Shown: positions 34,901 through 64,000 of the stretch, in pieces
Position numbering within the stretch: position 1 is the first letter of the stretch
How the letters are laid out: each line of letters starts with the position of its first letter
Source of the DNA: Litoditis marina
Lineage: Eukaryota > Nematoda > Chromadorea > Rhabditida > Rhabditidae
Direction of reading: 5' to 3'
NCBI GenBank assembly: GCA_964036275.1
Contig: OZ038435.1
Span: 23,604,559-23,668,558 of the forward strand
Length of the DNA: 64,000 nt
Program-made: the position numbers and the translations under genes
Notes under the pieces: model-generated
What the model saw: only the letters and a program-made list of their open reading frames with translations
Database searches by the model: none
Told to the model about the DNA's origin: nothing

Positions 34901-34981
34901 GAGGCATTTCGATGGGGCTTACAATGCATGTATTCGTGTAGAACATCGAAACAACGCGAGTTCGAGCCACTTACTATATAG
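31923..34981 (+). CDS. CX-module single-pass membrane protein (5 exons, 202 aa), CX gene 2
   Basis: Exons are 31923-32050, 32984-33109, 33630-33738, 34390-34502 and 34849-34981 (609 nt, in frame). A signal peptide (SITLLLLVLLSMAHG) is followed by a short Arg/Ser/Gly stretch. Next comes a patch with TVLGATAGYVTFQAGRSII, parallel to AIVGAAAGYLTYQAGKAII of CX gene 1. Then come FDNRVYFWDSAYY, a CX module with SRPTEIVYGC and VCCGYECC, and a membrane segment (SLLIMILVFAVLGIFCI) with a basic tail. Intron phases match CX gene 1 at the equivalent junctions, so the two arose by duplication. It lacks most of the Gly-rich exons of CX gene 1. The ATG directly follows an ATTATTCAG acceptor, suggesting spliced-leader addition. 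MITE family A copies abut two of its splice sites. Confidence 0.88.
32474..32738. repeat. Inverted-repeat element with GACGCTGCAATCTAA ends and an internal tandem array
   Basis: TATAAGACGCTGCAATCTAA at the left and TTAGATTGCAGCGTCCTACATATA at the right are inverted. Inside, from about 32575 to 32712, four units of roughly 38 bp containing GGGATCCCGAAAAATAAATG are tandemly repeated. It is directly followed by a MITE family A copy. Confidence 0.75.
32734..32970 (-). mobile_element. MITE family A, copy 2, ending 13 bases before CX gene 2 exon 2
   Basis: Complete copy in reverse orientation, from TATAGTCTGTTTCACC to GGTGGAACAAACTATA. The remaining intron sequence after it is only CAATGGTTTACAG, so the branch region and most of the polypyrimidine context of the 3' splice site must come from the element or from these few bases. 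Confidence 0.9.
33236..33412 (-). mobile_element. tRNA-derived SINE-like element, copy 3
   Basis: On the minus strand: AAAGCCGGGAGGGTACTG, TATATCTCACTT, the A-box-like TAGCGCAGTGCTCAGCGCC, the B-box-like GGTTCGATTCGGG and the 3' end TTGGCACTCACCATAC. It lies in CX gene 2 intron 2. Confidence 0.75.
33750..33976 (+). repeat. Diverged relative of MITE family A
   Basis: It shares TCACTACCTCCTACAGTAATC and GTCGGTGGAACGAACTGTATAG with the family A ends, but the interior is largely different. It occupies CX gene 2 intron 3. Confidence 0.5.
34153..34294 (+). mobile_element. MITE family B, copy 2 (3' end truncated)
   Basis: Begins TATACTAGAAGTCAATAGTCACGTGA and carries the same internal duplication as the copy at 26788-26929. 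It ends at CATTGACTAA without the usual CAGTATA end. The flank at 34055-34152 is also shared, in inverted orientation, with 26930-27027. Confidence 0.85.
34509..34745 (+). mobile_element. MITE family A, copy 3, starting right after a 5' splice site
   Basis: Complete copy with both TIRs. It begins at 34509, immediately after the GTGAGT donor (34503-34508) of CX gene 2 exon 4. Confidence 0.92.
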
Positions 34982-36479
34982 GGTAAGGTGAGTCTTGTTT
35001 TATGGTTTGTTTTTACAGCATGCTTCACAAGTTGAACTCTGCTATTATGGAAGAATCTAGCATGTTTTCTTGAACTGAAGCCTCAAAAACAATAGAATTT
35101 ATCGGATATCAGTTATAACTGCCCACTCAACTCGCGACTCCCGGCTGTCCCAACACTTTGAAAGCATAGTCGAGATAGGCACTTGAGAACTTTTTCAACC
35201 CGACTACCGATAACAAACATCAGTAATGGAATATTTACATCTTTCCGAAAATAGCAATAGGGGGCCATCCCATATCTTTCGGTTTCACTTGGCAACTGCC
35301 ATTGTCCCAAAAATACAAGTAACTTACTTAAAATCCATTATATGTATATTGCCAAACAACCTTATAGTGATAATGGCCAGATGTGAGCTGCACTTCGAAG
35401 ACAGAAGTATTTCCACATTCGTGCTTTGTCTCGGACGTTTTACAACTTAATAATTTCACTTACAGGATCTGATTCTTCCTCGCTCTCACTACTGTGATAT
35501 TATGATAATTGAAGATTTCTACCAAAATGATAAAAACGACGGGTTTCGGCCAATAAATATTAACCATTTTGTACACATTCAGAACAAGAAAAACAAAACG
35601 AAGCAATTTTATGGTAAATCTCTTGACAAGGGAACAAGGCAATCAGTGTCACAGGGAAAATAGAACTTTGCTATGCCAATAATCAAATCTGCCCATTTGA
35701 AATTAAAATTTATATAACTAGTGGTGTGAAACTGCGCTCAACAGGAAGTACCTCCGAGTAGAACACAAGGTAAGGAAGGGTATCTAATATTGCAAAATAC
35801 GATCTATACGTTAAGGAGAGAGTAGACTTTACGTGAGCATTTTCGAGTAACGTACTAATGACCGCAGAGTGGTTAGCACATTGGCCGAACACTATTTTCT
35901 ACGATCGACAGTACTGTCGCCCTACTGAGCCACACTATAACTAACAAATGATAAACAACAACTACAATCAAACAAATTCGGAGCAAGCATAACATGAGTG
36001 AATCGCGTAATTCTCTGAAAGGCACTGAACCATCAATAAAAACAACTCTGCAAAACTAGACATGATAAAAAAACAGTACGAAAATGGGACATACCACATA
36101 CAATACGCACACATGGACTCAAATTCCTTCGGATCTCGCCACAATTGAATTGTGTTACCAGTAATGGATGGTGCGACGATGAAAAGTACAAACAAATGCG
36201 AGCCGAATCGGAGTAACATGGAGGCAACTAGGGACCACTGACCCCGCAAACAACAGTAACAACAAGGTAAGGCTGAGCGGAGAAGGTAGCAAAAGGCAAC
36301 GATTCACATTGGAGCAGTCAATACCTAGATTTGGTTGAGGAGAAGGGGAGACAATGCACATTAGGAAGGTCCCCAGGTGAGCAAGGGGAAATAAGTAGAT
36401 GTTATGAAAGAGAATGGATGAACAGACCAACATTGACACTCAACATGAGTCGAAGGGAGGATAATGGGACGTCTCTTTC
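34982..36479. other. Convergent intergenic region between CX gene 2 and the S6 kinase gene
   Basis: The two genes converge here, so this 1.5 kb should hold both 3' UTRs. AATAAA occurs on the plus strand near 35554. No exon was recognised. A pair of tRNA A-box-like sequences on opposite strands near 35865-35935 is too degenerate to call. Confidence 0.55.
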
Positions 36480-43201
<6,722 letters not shown>

Positions 43202-44832
43202 TGCTATACTGCAATAGAACACACGTCATTGGATATACATTCATACACGAAGAAGAAGTATTCAACACAAAAAACAACCAACTACGTGAAAAACGTGAAC
43301 CGCAAACGAGAACAAACAGAACTTAGCTTGCATACTAATACGATTACAATGTTTCTCGCGAAAGAAATTGATTTCTTCAAAATAAATAACTGAACACGTC
43401 TATAATAGAAAACGTTCAACACAATGAAAAGGTTTAATAAAGTCAAGTAATCACCTTTATGTAGTTGAGAGGCTTAGTCCATTCAACAGAAAAATCGGAG
43501 CAACCACCTGAAACAACTTAAAAAGTAAACAAGCACGAGACCGAAACACAGCCGCATCACAATGGAAAAGGTGTAGAAAAACAGATTAATCGCAATTGTT
43601 CGCAATATTCCAAATTCGGTGGTGGGAAAACAAATAAATAGGGAATATATAATCCTCATCAGAAAATGGGTATTAAGTTATATGTGGGAGCCGACTGGCT
43701 CACTACATGACGTATTGAGGACTGTAATTTTGAAGAAACTCTCAGAACCAATGATATTATATTATTAAGAAGTGTGTTCGAGAGGAAAGATGCGGCGTAG
43801 TGGAAAAGGAGATATTCCGCAAGTTTCATAAACACGGTTATATTGGTGTGAGTTGTTAACGGGCCCGAAATTTGATTATAATTAAAACTATATAATATAA
43901 ATAAGAAAGAATAGAAGTATTATAATAATAAAAGTTCTAATCAGCGGTTGTATTATGATAGCCGGCCAAAGCTCCGCCCCTTTCGCGCTGCTGTTCGATC
44001 CCGGAGCGTTTGCGAAGCTAAGAGTGTACTGTATCTAAGAGTCCGCTTATGAAAACAGTCGGCTGCCGGAAATTGCTTTGGATTTTTTTCAGTCGTCGAA
44101 ATAATTTATTAAAAAATTAATTCTCGGCTTCTCAACGGAAATTATTTAATAACGCTTTGTTCCGCTCTCTACGAGCAATTCAGTTTTAGTATAGTGCGGT
44201 GACTTTGCTCTGCTTGCTAACCGCCTATTTCTCTCACATTTCATTCAAAATAAATTCCTAGATGTGCCTGCTCTTCGACGTTTTTAGTATAGCATCCTTA
44301 TTTCTTTCGGTTGAGCTAAAATTTCACCACGTAGTGATTGCTCACGCCCATTCATTCCATATATGGATGGGGTGATGGGTGCGACTTTTGTCGAGTTAGC
44401 CGGTTCTTCTACTTCTCGCTCGGTCTATTTACAACTATTAAATTTCATAGCTGAAGTTCTCCACAGAATCCTCACATGCAGCCTCCCCGAGGCGATTTCC
44501 GTTTTGATAAACCTATTATCGGTCTTATTTGTCTGGCCCACTTTCTCTCTTATCAGTTCTTGTTTACTGTGGTTGTGGTGTCCCTACACCATAACGACAA
44601 AATATCATCACCAATCGATACCTATTCTACCTTCCCTGACACGTAGGTTTCAGTTCGTTTTCGTACACGAGCGAGACGACCGGGAACCGAGGCCTCTGTG
44701 AAACAGGGTGTTCTAAGTTGCTATCTCGTGTCAGTTTTTTCGGGTATGATATAATAATTAGATCTTTATTTCAGATCTGCCACTTCTTGGTGGGATGTGC
44801 TCGGGAGGCACTACCGTAAACTAAGACTGCGA
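43202..44832. promoter_or_regulatory. Divergent intergenic region between rsks-1 and the STARD3-like gene
   Basis: The two genes diverge, so this 1.6 kb should carry both promoters. A TATTTCAG acceptor ends at 44774, 58 bases before the STARD3-like ATG, and probably marks spliced-leader addition. A CCACCTGAAACAACTT acceptor-like sequence near 43505-43520 (minus strand) could serve rsks-1. A 112-codon open frame at 44363-44701 has no recognisable homology. Confidence 0.5.
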
Positions 44833-47800
44833 ATGAGTGGCCGGGCCCCCCTACTGGGTCCCGAACCTGGTCTCAGTAGAGATCGTCGGCGGTTCATCAT
44901 CATTTCCATATTCGATGCAACACTCTGTATTCTACTATGGCTCATTTGTACGGTGAGCACTTACTCTTTCCCTTTTCATTTATCACAGCTCTCCACGTAG
45001 CCTTCGTGATAACAAAGTTTGTTTACGGTGAACTCGGGAATGTTAACTTCGCTTCTGATGGCAATGCACAACGTTGCACGTCAACAGTTAACAGGTTCCT
45101 TCTTTTTACAAGATTCATACTACTGGTGTGTGGTAGTGTACCAACAAAGCTAGTTACATTTAAATTTCGTGTCCTATCAGTTTCCCGCTCTGGTTGTATT
45201 AGTCTAGTGTTGCCTTTTCTTACTTGTTCTCAATATCAGTTGATCTCACTTAGTATTTGTTATTTTCTTTTTTTTCATACAAATGAGAGGTTAATAATTC
45301 ACTCGTGCTGTTACAAAAGGAAATTATCAAAAGTTCAAAAATTCAGGTCACCAAAGGAGACGACTGGGCTTCGGTGTTTCTGAAGGAAATTGATGTATTT
45401 GATCCTCAGTTTATACATCATTCCCTATTCGATATCGTGCTTTGCGCTCAATTCAGAATGGTGAGTTAGGCAGCTCGAACAATTAACAATTAACACAAAA
45501 CAATACAATACAACGCTAAAACTCATCATAAAGCGTGAAAGCTATGATTGTAGGTCGTAGTCGTTCTCTCGCGTAACAAAGTTTCTCGTTCATATTGTAC
45601 GAAATTACCACGCATTAGGAATGTTGAAATCATATACATGTCTTTTCAGCTGGTTCTACTGCTTTGTTATGCAGTCTTAGTGGTGAAACACTGGGCGCCT
45701 GTTGCCATTACCACCTCCATCTCCAGTGCTTTTCTCATAGTGAAGGTGAGTCTTTTTCTTAATTTGAAGTGTTGGGCATTTAGCTGGTTCACACAGTTTT
45801 TGGTCCGGCACTCGGAACTAGTCTTTCTCATTTTTCCCTTATATTCTCTTTTATCCTTTCACTAGTATAATTCACTCCTACTGAGACTCGTACAGCATAA
45901 ATTCTAAACGGTCGGGTCATTTCATTTACGTCAGATGTTTTCGAAGACGTTGAGGGTTTTTGTATTTGGTTATGAATCGCTATCATGAACACTGTTCGTC
46001 GAACACTCGAACTGATACATTTTCGGCTAAGTTGAAGTTTACGCTAAAAAAAACGGTCATTGGGAAATTTGCCTGTGTAGTGTAGGAGTCTAAGTAGAAA
46101 CAGTGTTGACTAAATGTTTTTACGAATATTCATGCTACCTATTAATACTCGCTCGATTTACAGGTGATGTTCTTCTTTTCCAAGACGCAGGGTGGGTTGC
46201 CGCAGTATCTACTGGTGCTTGCCTCATTTTCTATCGCTTGGTTCGAGTTATGGCTCATGCCATTCAAAGTTCTTCCCAGAGAGAAAAGATGTGGGTTAAT
46301 TTTCGGAGCTACTGTGTTCCTTATAGTTAAAACTTAGACATATTATACATGTTAAATCTAAGAAATAAAATTACTTGTTTTCTTGATAGTTGCGATGCCC
46401 CGTGCCGCGATAAACTGACACAATGATCGACATCCGTTGATCCATAACTATTGAAAAGTTGAATGATTAGCAATTCATTGGTTGTTTCGGCATTACCAAA
46501 TAATCACCAAAAGTTTGTTTCCTCGTTCTCAGCTGGTTCCATATATAGATATTTATGTCTTTTGACTCTACAACCAACACTGATAATCCAATACAGTACC
46601 ATCAGAATGGCCAGAATCATTCTGAAAAGGGGCTCATTTTACTCATAAAGTGTTAAGTACTTATGAGTAGTCTCACCTCAGATCCACAGTATGTGAGCCA
46701 TCACCATCCCACGTATGGCTCCACACACTGCTACGACGTGACTGTTTTCATTTTACAAAAAGGAATCCGTTTTTCGATTCAAACTGCAAAGTTGTTACAT
46801 CAAATTGGACCAATTTGTTGAGAATAGGGTTATTCAAAATCCCTATTGTTAGAAAAATGGGTGATTGAATAGAACATCCAACAAAGTCGCCTTACGTTTG
46901 TGTATGACACTCATCACAGATGAACTACATCACAACTCGATCTCGGTTGATTCTCCGTCCTCCTTGGGCCCGGAGAACTCCCGTCGGGACGTCATGGCTG
47001 AGGTTGGCGGCGTGACGCGAGTCGCGCGACCTCGCGTCGTCGATCGATTGACCGCCTCCGCCTATTATCCCACCTTCTCCACCGATGACGAGTTCAGAAG
47101 CGCCGTTGACTACTCCTCTGGTAATTAACACTTTCTTGTCCTGCATTAAATAAAACAAATGCAAGATACTGAAATTCAGATACTGCGAACTCATTCTTGT
47201 CAATGTGCATTCAATAGTCTGAACTCTCAGGCTTGAACATATTTAGCTTGTTATGAAAATTTGCTCAAGTTAGATTGTTGTCAATTTGACATTTACTTAT
47301 GGACTCATTATAGACGAGGAAACCGTGATTAGAAGACCTGTGTACTCCCAGATCCCTGCTATGCTGAGAGAAACATATGAGAAGGTTTGTCGAGTTTAAA
47401 ACGTTCCGAGTTTCGACTTGATAATGTGAATGGAGTTCGATACTAATCTTATTAGTATCGAACTCCATTCACACAGCATAGTAAATTGACTGACAATTTC
47501 AACTTTCGACCGCCGTTCACTTCATCCGACCAAGACAATCATCATTGATGAAGAATCCGTAGATTAAAACAAGACATTGACATATATCGTCAATAACGGA
47601 TCATGTTTACTCTGAAAACAGAGTGATGAGTCTATTTTTGATGGAAAAATCATCAATTTTCACGTTTCCCATCTAAAAAAGTATTTTTCGTCGACTATTC
47701 GAAACTTACTGGTGAATGGTGTCGTCGCACATTTCGTGTGTGAATGCTATTATTGTTTTGCTGGATAGGCTAAATAACGAGTATCTTTCTCACTTGCAGA

Positions 47801-49659
47801 CGTTGTACGATGCGGAGGTGCGTGTGGAATCTCTTTTGCAAGAAGCTCAGATGGGAAATTGGAAAGCACTCCGAGTGGATAACCCAATGGTATGTAAATC
47901 ATATATGATGTTCATAATATAAAGTTGCCTGTTTGAGGAAGGGTTTAGAGTTGCTGCTGTTTTTTAGAAACGGCCTTAGTTCCTTAACTTCTTGATCAAA
48001 AAGTATTCGTACAGTACAATGTTGTAACGTGCTGCCGGAACATAACAATGTTAGGTCAAGGAAGGTTCCAGTGAAATATAGCATTCCAGTTTCCATTCGA
48101 TAAGTCTATTACGATGCTAGTCATTAGCTTTTCAGAAACAGACATCATTTATATTTATACACTTTTTTCTTGTCTTTGTTGTTGGAGAAACGGTTGTTCT
48201 CTCTGCGAAAACTAAGAAATAAGATGAGACAAATGGTTCAATCAGGAAAGTCTACTGGTGCACTAGAAGCAATCTCCAAAATGCTTGTAGTCTTCTCTGA
48301 ACAAAAATATGTTGATGGAATGAATCTCCGATACTTTTTTCTACTTCTTATAATTGTGTTTTCAAGGTTCTGTTAGGGCCAGACGGTTCGTACCTGATAA
48401 AAGCTCAGTTCTCCTGCTCTCCAATTATTCTGTTCGATGCCGCATGGAAAGATGTCTTGAAATGGAATCCTCAAGTGCTCACCGGGAAGGTAATACAAAT
48501 ACTATTCGAATGTCCGAATGTCGTTTTTATTTCATCATTTTCAAGGGATGTTACCTCAAAAATATAGTTACTAGCTACGGCGACGCTTCTTCCATACTTA
48601 TGTAACGTCGTCCCAGAAGGGTTCAAAAACGAAGTCCTTCTCTCCAAAATCGTATAAATCAACCTATTTTGAGGGAAAGTCATGAGTTTCCCCGAATCAC
48701 AAATCAGAGATGAGCTCATTTTAGTAGAATAGTCGCTCATTTTCGTCGAAGCGTGTTTGACAGCAATGAATTGCAGACTGTGATGTGTCTCGATTCGACG
48801 ACAGAACTATTCCACTCTGTGAGTGCACCTGCACTCAAGGGATATGTTTCGTCACGGTATGTCTGTCTTCATATACAATTAACTGAAACCAATTCATCGT
48901 TAGGCATTACATTGTAATACATTGGATATTAGGCAACGTCAGTGTTTGGAACGAACGCTAGTCAGATGTCTGCACTATCGTGTCACTGTTATTGCCTGTG
49001 TTTATATTTCAGTTGAGTCATTGCTACTAAGTTGATCGATTTGGTAAACGCGGGCTCACTATCAGAGTTTGAGATCTTTCATTCGTTTGTAATTTCAGGG
49101 ATTTTCTGGATATTCGTCGAATTCGGCTGAATTCTGAAGCAGAGACGTATTCGGGAATCTTTGTCTCGGTCGACTCAACCCTCTGTCCAGCAAATGCCGA
49201 CAAAAAACTAGTACGGTGAGTCTAACAAATTTTTTATTACTTATTTGCTGCGCATACTATATTGACTATTGTTCAACACTGTAACTGTATCAAAATAGAG
49301 CGTCCCTTTATTCACTACAATGTCTGAAGTACAAAAGTAAAGTTAAAAAAGTATTATATTTATCTCACACTATAGTCTTCATTTCTCCAACACACACCAG
49401 AATATGATTGAATTTGAGTTGGAACTAGAGCTTCCAGTGTTACCAGTATTTCAGAGGTCACAATGGTCCCTCTATGATGCGCACCTCACCGGGCTTCGAC
49501 GTGACGGGTCCTTCCGCCCATCTGGAGTGGATAATGCGAACGGACCTGCGAGGCGGACTCCCCAAAAGACTCATCCAATCATCCATGCTCGGTTATTTCG
49601 TGGAGCACGTGGACAGACTGCGCAAGTTCGTCGAGTCTATGAGTAGCACAGATGCGTAG
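44833..49659 (+). CDS. STARD3/MLN64-like sterol-binding protein: MENTAL domain plus START domain (11-exon model, 447 aa)
   Basis: Exons: 44833-44952, 45347-45460, 45650-45745, 46164-46290, 46920-47120, 47314-47384, 47800-47889, 48367-48489, 48777-48856, 49099-49215, 49455-49659. The 1344 nt close in frame; human STARD3 is 445 aa. Residues ~20-155 match the MENTAL domain, four membrane helices that anchor the protein in late endosomes ([63 protein letters not shown]). A linker with Ser/Pro and ENSRRD follows; no FFAT motif is obvious to me. The START domain has [33 protein letters not shown] and [15 protein letters not shown] (compare LKGRLPRYLIHQSL). STARD3 moves sterol between ER and endosome. 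The uncertain point is intron 47890-48366: splicing across it is in phase, but the START domain is then about five residues short, so a small exon may have been missed. Confidence 0.88.
47425..47475. repeat. Perfect short palindrome in a STARD3-like gene intron
   Basis: GTGAATGGAGTTCGATACTAAT and its exact reverse complement are separated by three bases (CTT). The loop is too short and the arms too perfect for a typical animal microRNA precursor, so I call it a palindrome only. Confidence 0.9.
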
Positions 49660-51015
49660 GTTCCAAATATTCCATTCATTTTGAAACACAAGTGTGGTAG
49701 AGGTAGAGATATGCAATGAGTGTGGGCATATATCCAGTTGGCTGTTTTCGAAACACCAGAAATTGGACTTTATCCCTTGGGGTTCGGTCATAGGATACAC
49801 ATTTTGCTGTGTATCTCACTAAATATCGCACATGTGTTGAGTAAGTGCCACTTTGCCCGCTATACTTTACCATGTTGACTGAGCGTCTTGCCTTTCTTAT
49901 TCATGCCTATTGCCAAACTCACAAACTGTGATGAAGCCTGAATTCATCATAAGTTGGGCGTTTTGTTAAATGATTCACGAATTCCTATTTTTTCTCAAGA
50001 ATCGGGAGTTTCACCTAGTTTTATAGTACGCGCTAAATTGTATTGATGAATAACACATTTCCCAGCCGATTTGGTAGTTTTGCCATCATGCAAACCTGGT
50101 TCTCAATCAATTCTGGTAACGTTAAAAAAAGCCATTCCATCATAGCTTCAGTCACCCCACCTTGTATTTTCATCTCATAAGTCGTTTAATTCTCTTTCGA
50201 GAAATGTGGGATGTTAAAAACCGAAGTCTAACCTCTTATGATTTCTTATGTATATGGTGAGACTGGACTCACGGGTTTCGTATACATATTGTTCACAGAA
50301 ATGCCAGAAATCTTTGTTTTACTAATTTCCTTTCGAATGATTGCCTTTATTTCGTGTTGTGCAACTAACTGTGATGTGTACAGAACTAAGTGCTTGAATT
50401 ATCGTGTATTGTATATACTTTGAAAATGTTATAGGTTTACTATTTTGAGTCTTTCCCGATTTCGTAACCAAGTTTTTGTGCTTAGTCATGTTTTAATGGT
50501 TTATTCACAAAGACAATAAATATATATTTATGTTGTAAGAGCACCATTTGGAGTGAGGATAGAAATTGCAAGGAAACATGTATTAGTTGCTAAAATGCTG
50601 AATATAAGATAAGGGGCTGTGGCAAGAAATAAGAATATGGAGAGAGATCGTAATATGAAAGGTCTCTGGGTTCTACAATGAATAAGTGAAATAAAAATAC
50701 CTTTTACAAAACTGGGCAAAAAAAATGTAATGCACATGAAAAGTAGTGACCCATAACATTATCCTGGCTGACATTTATGCTTAAGCTTGTGTTTTTATTG
50801 CGATACGGATCCGAATCTCAGTAGTGACAAAATGAAATATTTAGCACGCTTATACAATATCGATACGTATTTTTCCATTGTACTCTGTGCTCTCTTGTGA
50901 AACCAGGGAACGATGACAAGTTTCAGGTTTCAGTAGTAGTGAACGAGCAAAACTACAGTAATCGAACAAAATGATAGTGTTTTCCATCCAAACAATTCAA
51001 TAGCACTTTACAATA
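49660..51015. other. Convergent intergenic region between the STARD3-like and EGF/NIDO genes
   Basis: 1.36 kb between two gene 3' ends. An AATAAA on the plus strand near 50514 is a candidate polyadenylation signal for a long STARD3-like 3' UTR. No exon was recognised. Confidence 0.6.
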
Positions 51016-63992
<12,977 letters not shown>

Positions 63993-64000
63993 CTGAAAAT

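Noticed and set aside
35865..35940. tRNA-like A-box motifs on both strands
   Set aside because: Too degenerate, with no B box at the right spacing and no match to the SINE-like consensus.
44363..44701. 112-codon plus-strand frame upstream of the STARD3-like gene
   Set aside because: It has hydrophobic runs but no recognisable family, and it lies before a probable trans-splice acceptor in the promoter interval.

Overview
The window is nuclear DNA from a nematode, most likely a Caenorhabditis species. The evidence is: introns with the nematode TTTTCAG-type 3' splice site, many introns of 40-60 bases, acceptor sequences lying directly before start codons (as expected for spliced-leader trans-splicing), AT-rich intergenic DNA packed with small inverted-repeat elements, and recognisable Caenorhabditis orthologues (ubl-1, rsks-1). 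It contains no bacterial-type features. Gene models below were built by hand by joining exons in phase. Six complete models (FKBP-like, Spb1, UBL-1, both CX genes and the S6 kinase) close to an exact multiple of three, and so does the partial NIDO/EGF model. The STARD3-like model also closes, with one intron whose content is less certain.

Layout, left to right: a small minus-strand FKBP-like gene (624-3781); a repeat-rich gap (3782-7943); a 24-exon minus-strand Spb1/FTSJ3 rRNA methyltransferase (7944-15767); minus-strand ubl-1, the ubiquitin-like/ribosomal protein eS31 fusion (16884-18111), with two related C/D-box snoRNA candidates in its introns; a plus-strand CX-module membrane protein (19438-24961); a 7 kb repeat field (24962-31922); a second, shorter CX-module paralogue (31923-34981); minus-strand rsks-1, the p70 S6 kinase (36480-43201), whose last intron carries an intact antisense 308-residue ORF resembling a non-LTR retrotransposon ORF1; a plus-strand STARD3-like MENTAL/START protein (44833-49659); and a large minus-strand EGF/NIDO transmembrane protein (51016 to beyond 63992), whose N-terminus lies outside the window.

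Several neighbours act in ribosome production and growth: ribosomal protein eS31 with two intronic snoRNA candidates, an rRNA 2'-O-methyltransferase needed for the large subunit, and S6 kinase. Whether this proximity matters cannot be told from sequence. The other theme is mobile DNA. At least three MITE families with TA-type ends, one tRNA-derived SINE-like family and about a dozen foldback elements occupy most introns and intergenic space. Some abut splice sites exactly, and one appears to supply a 5' splice site.
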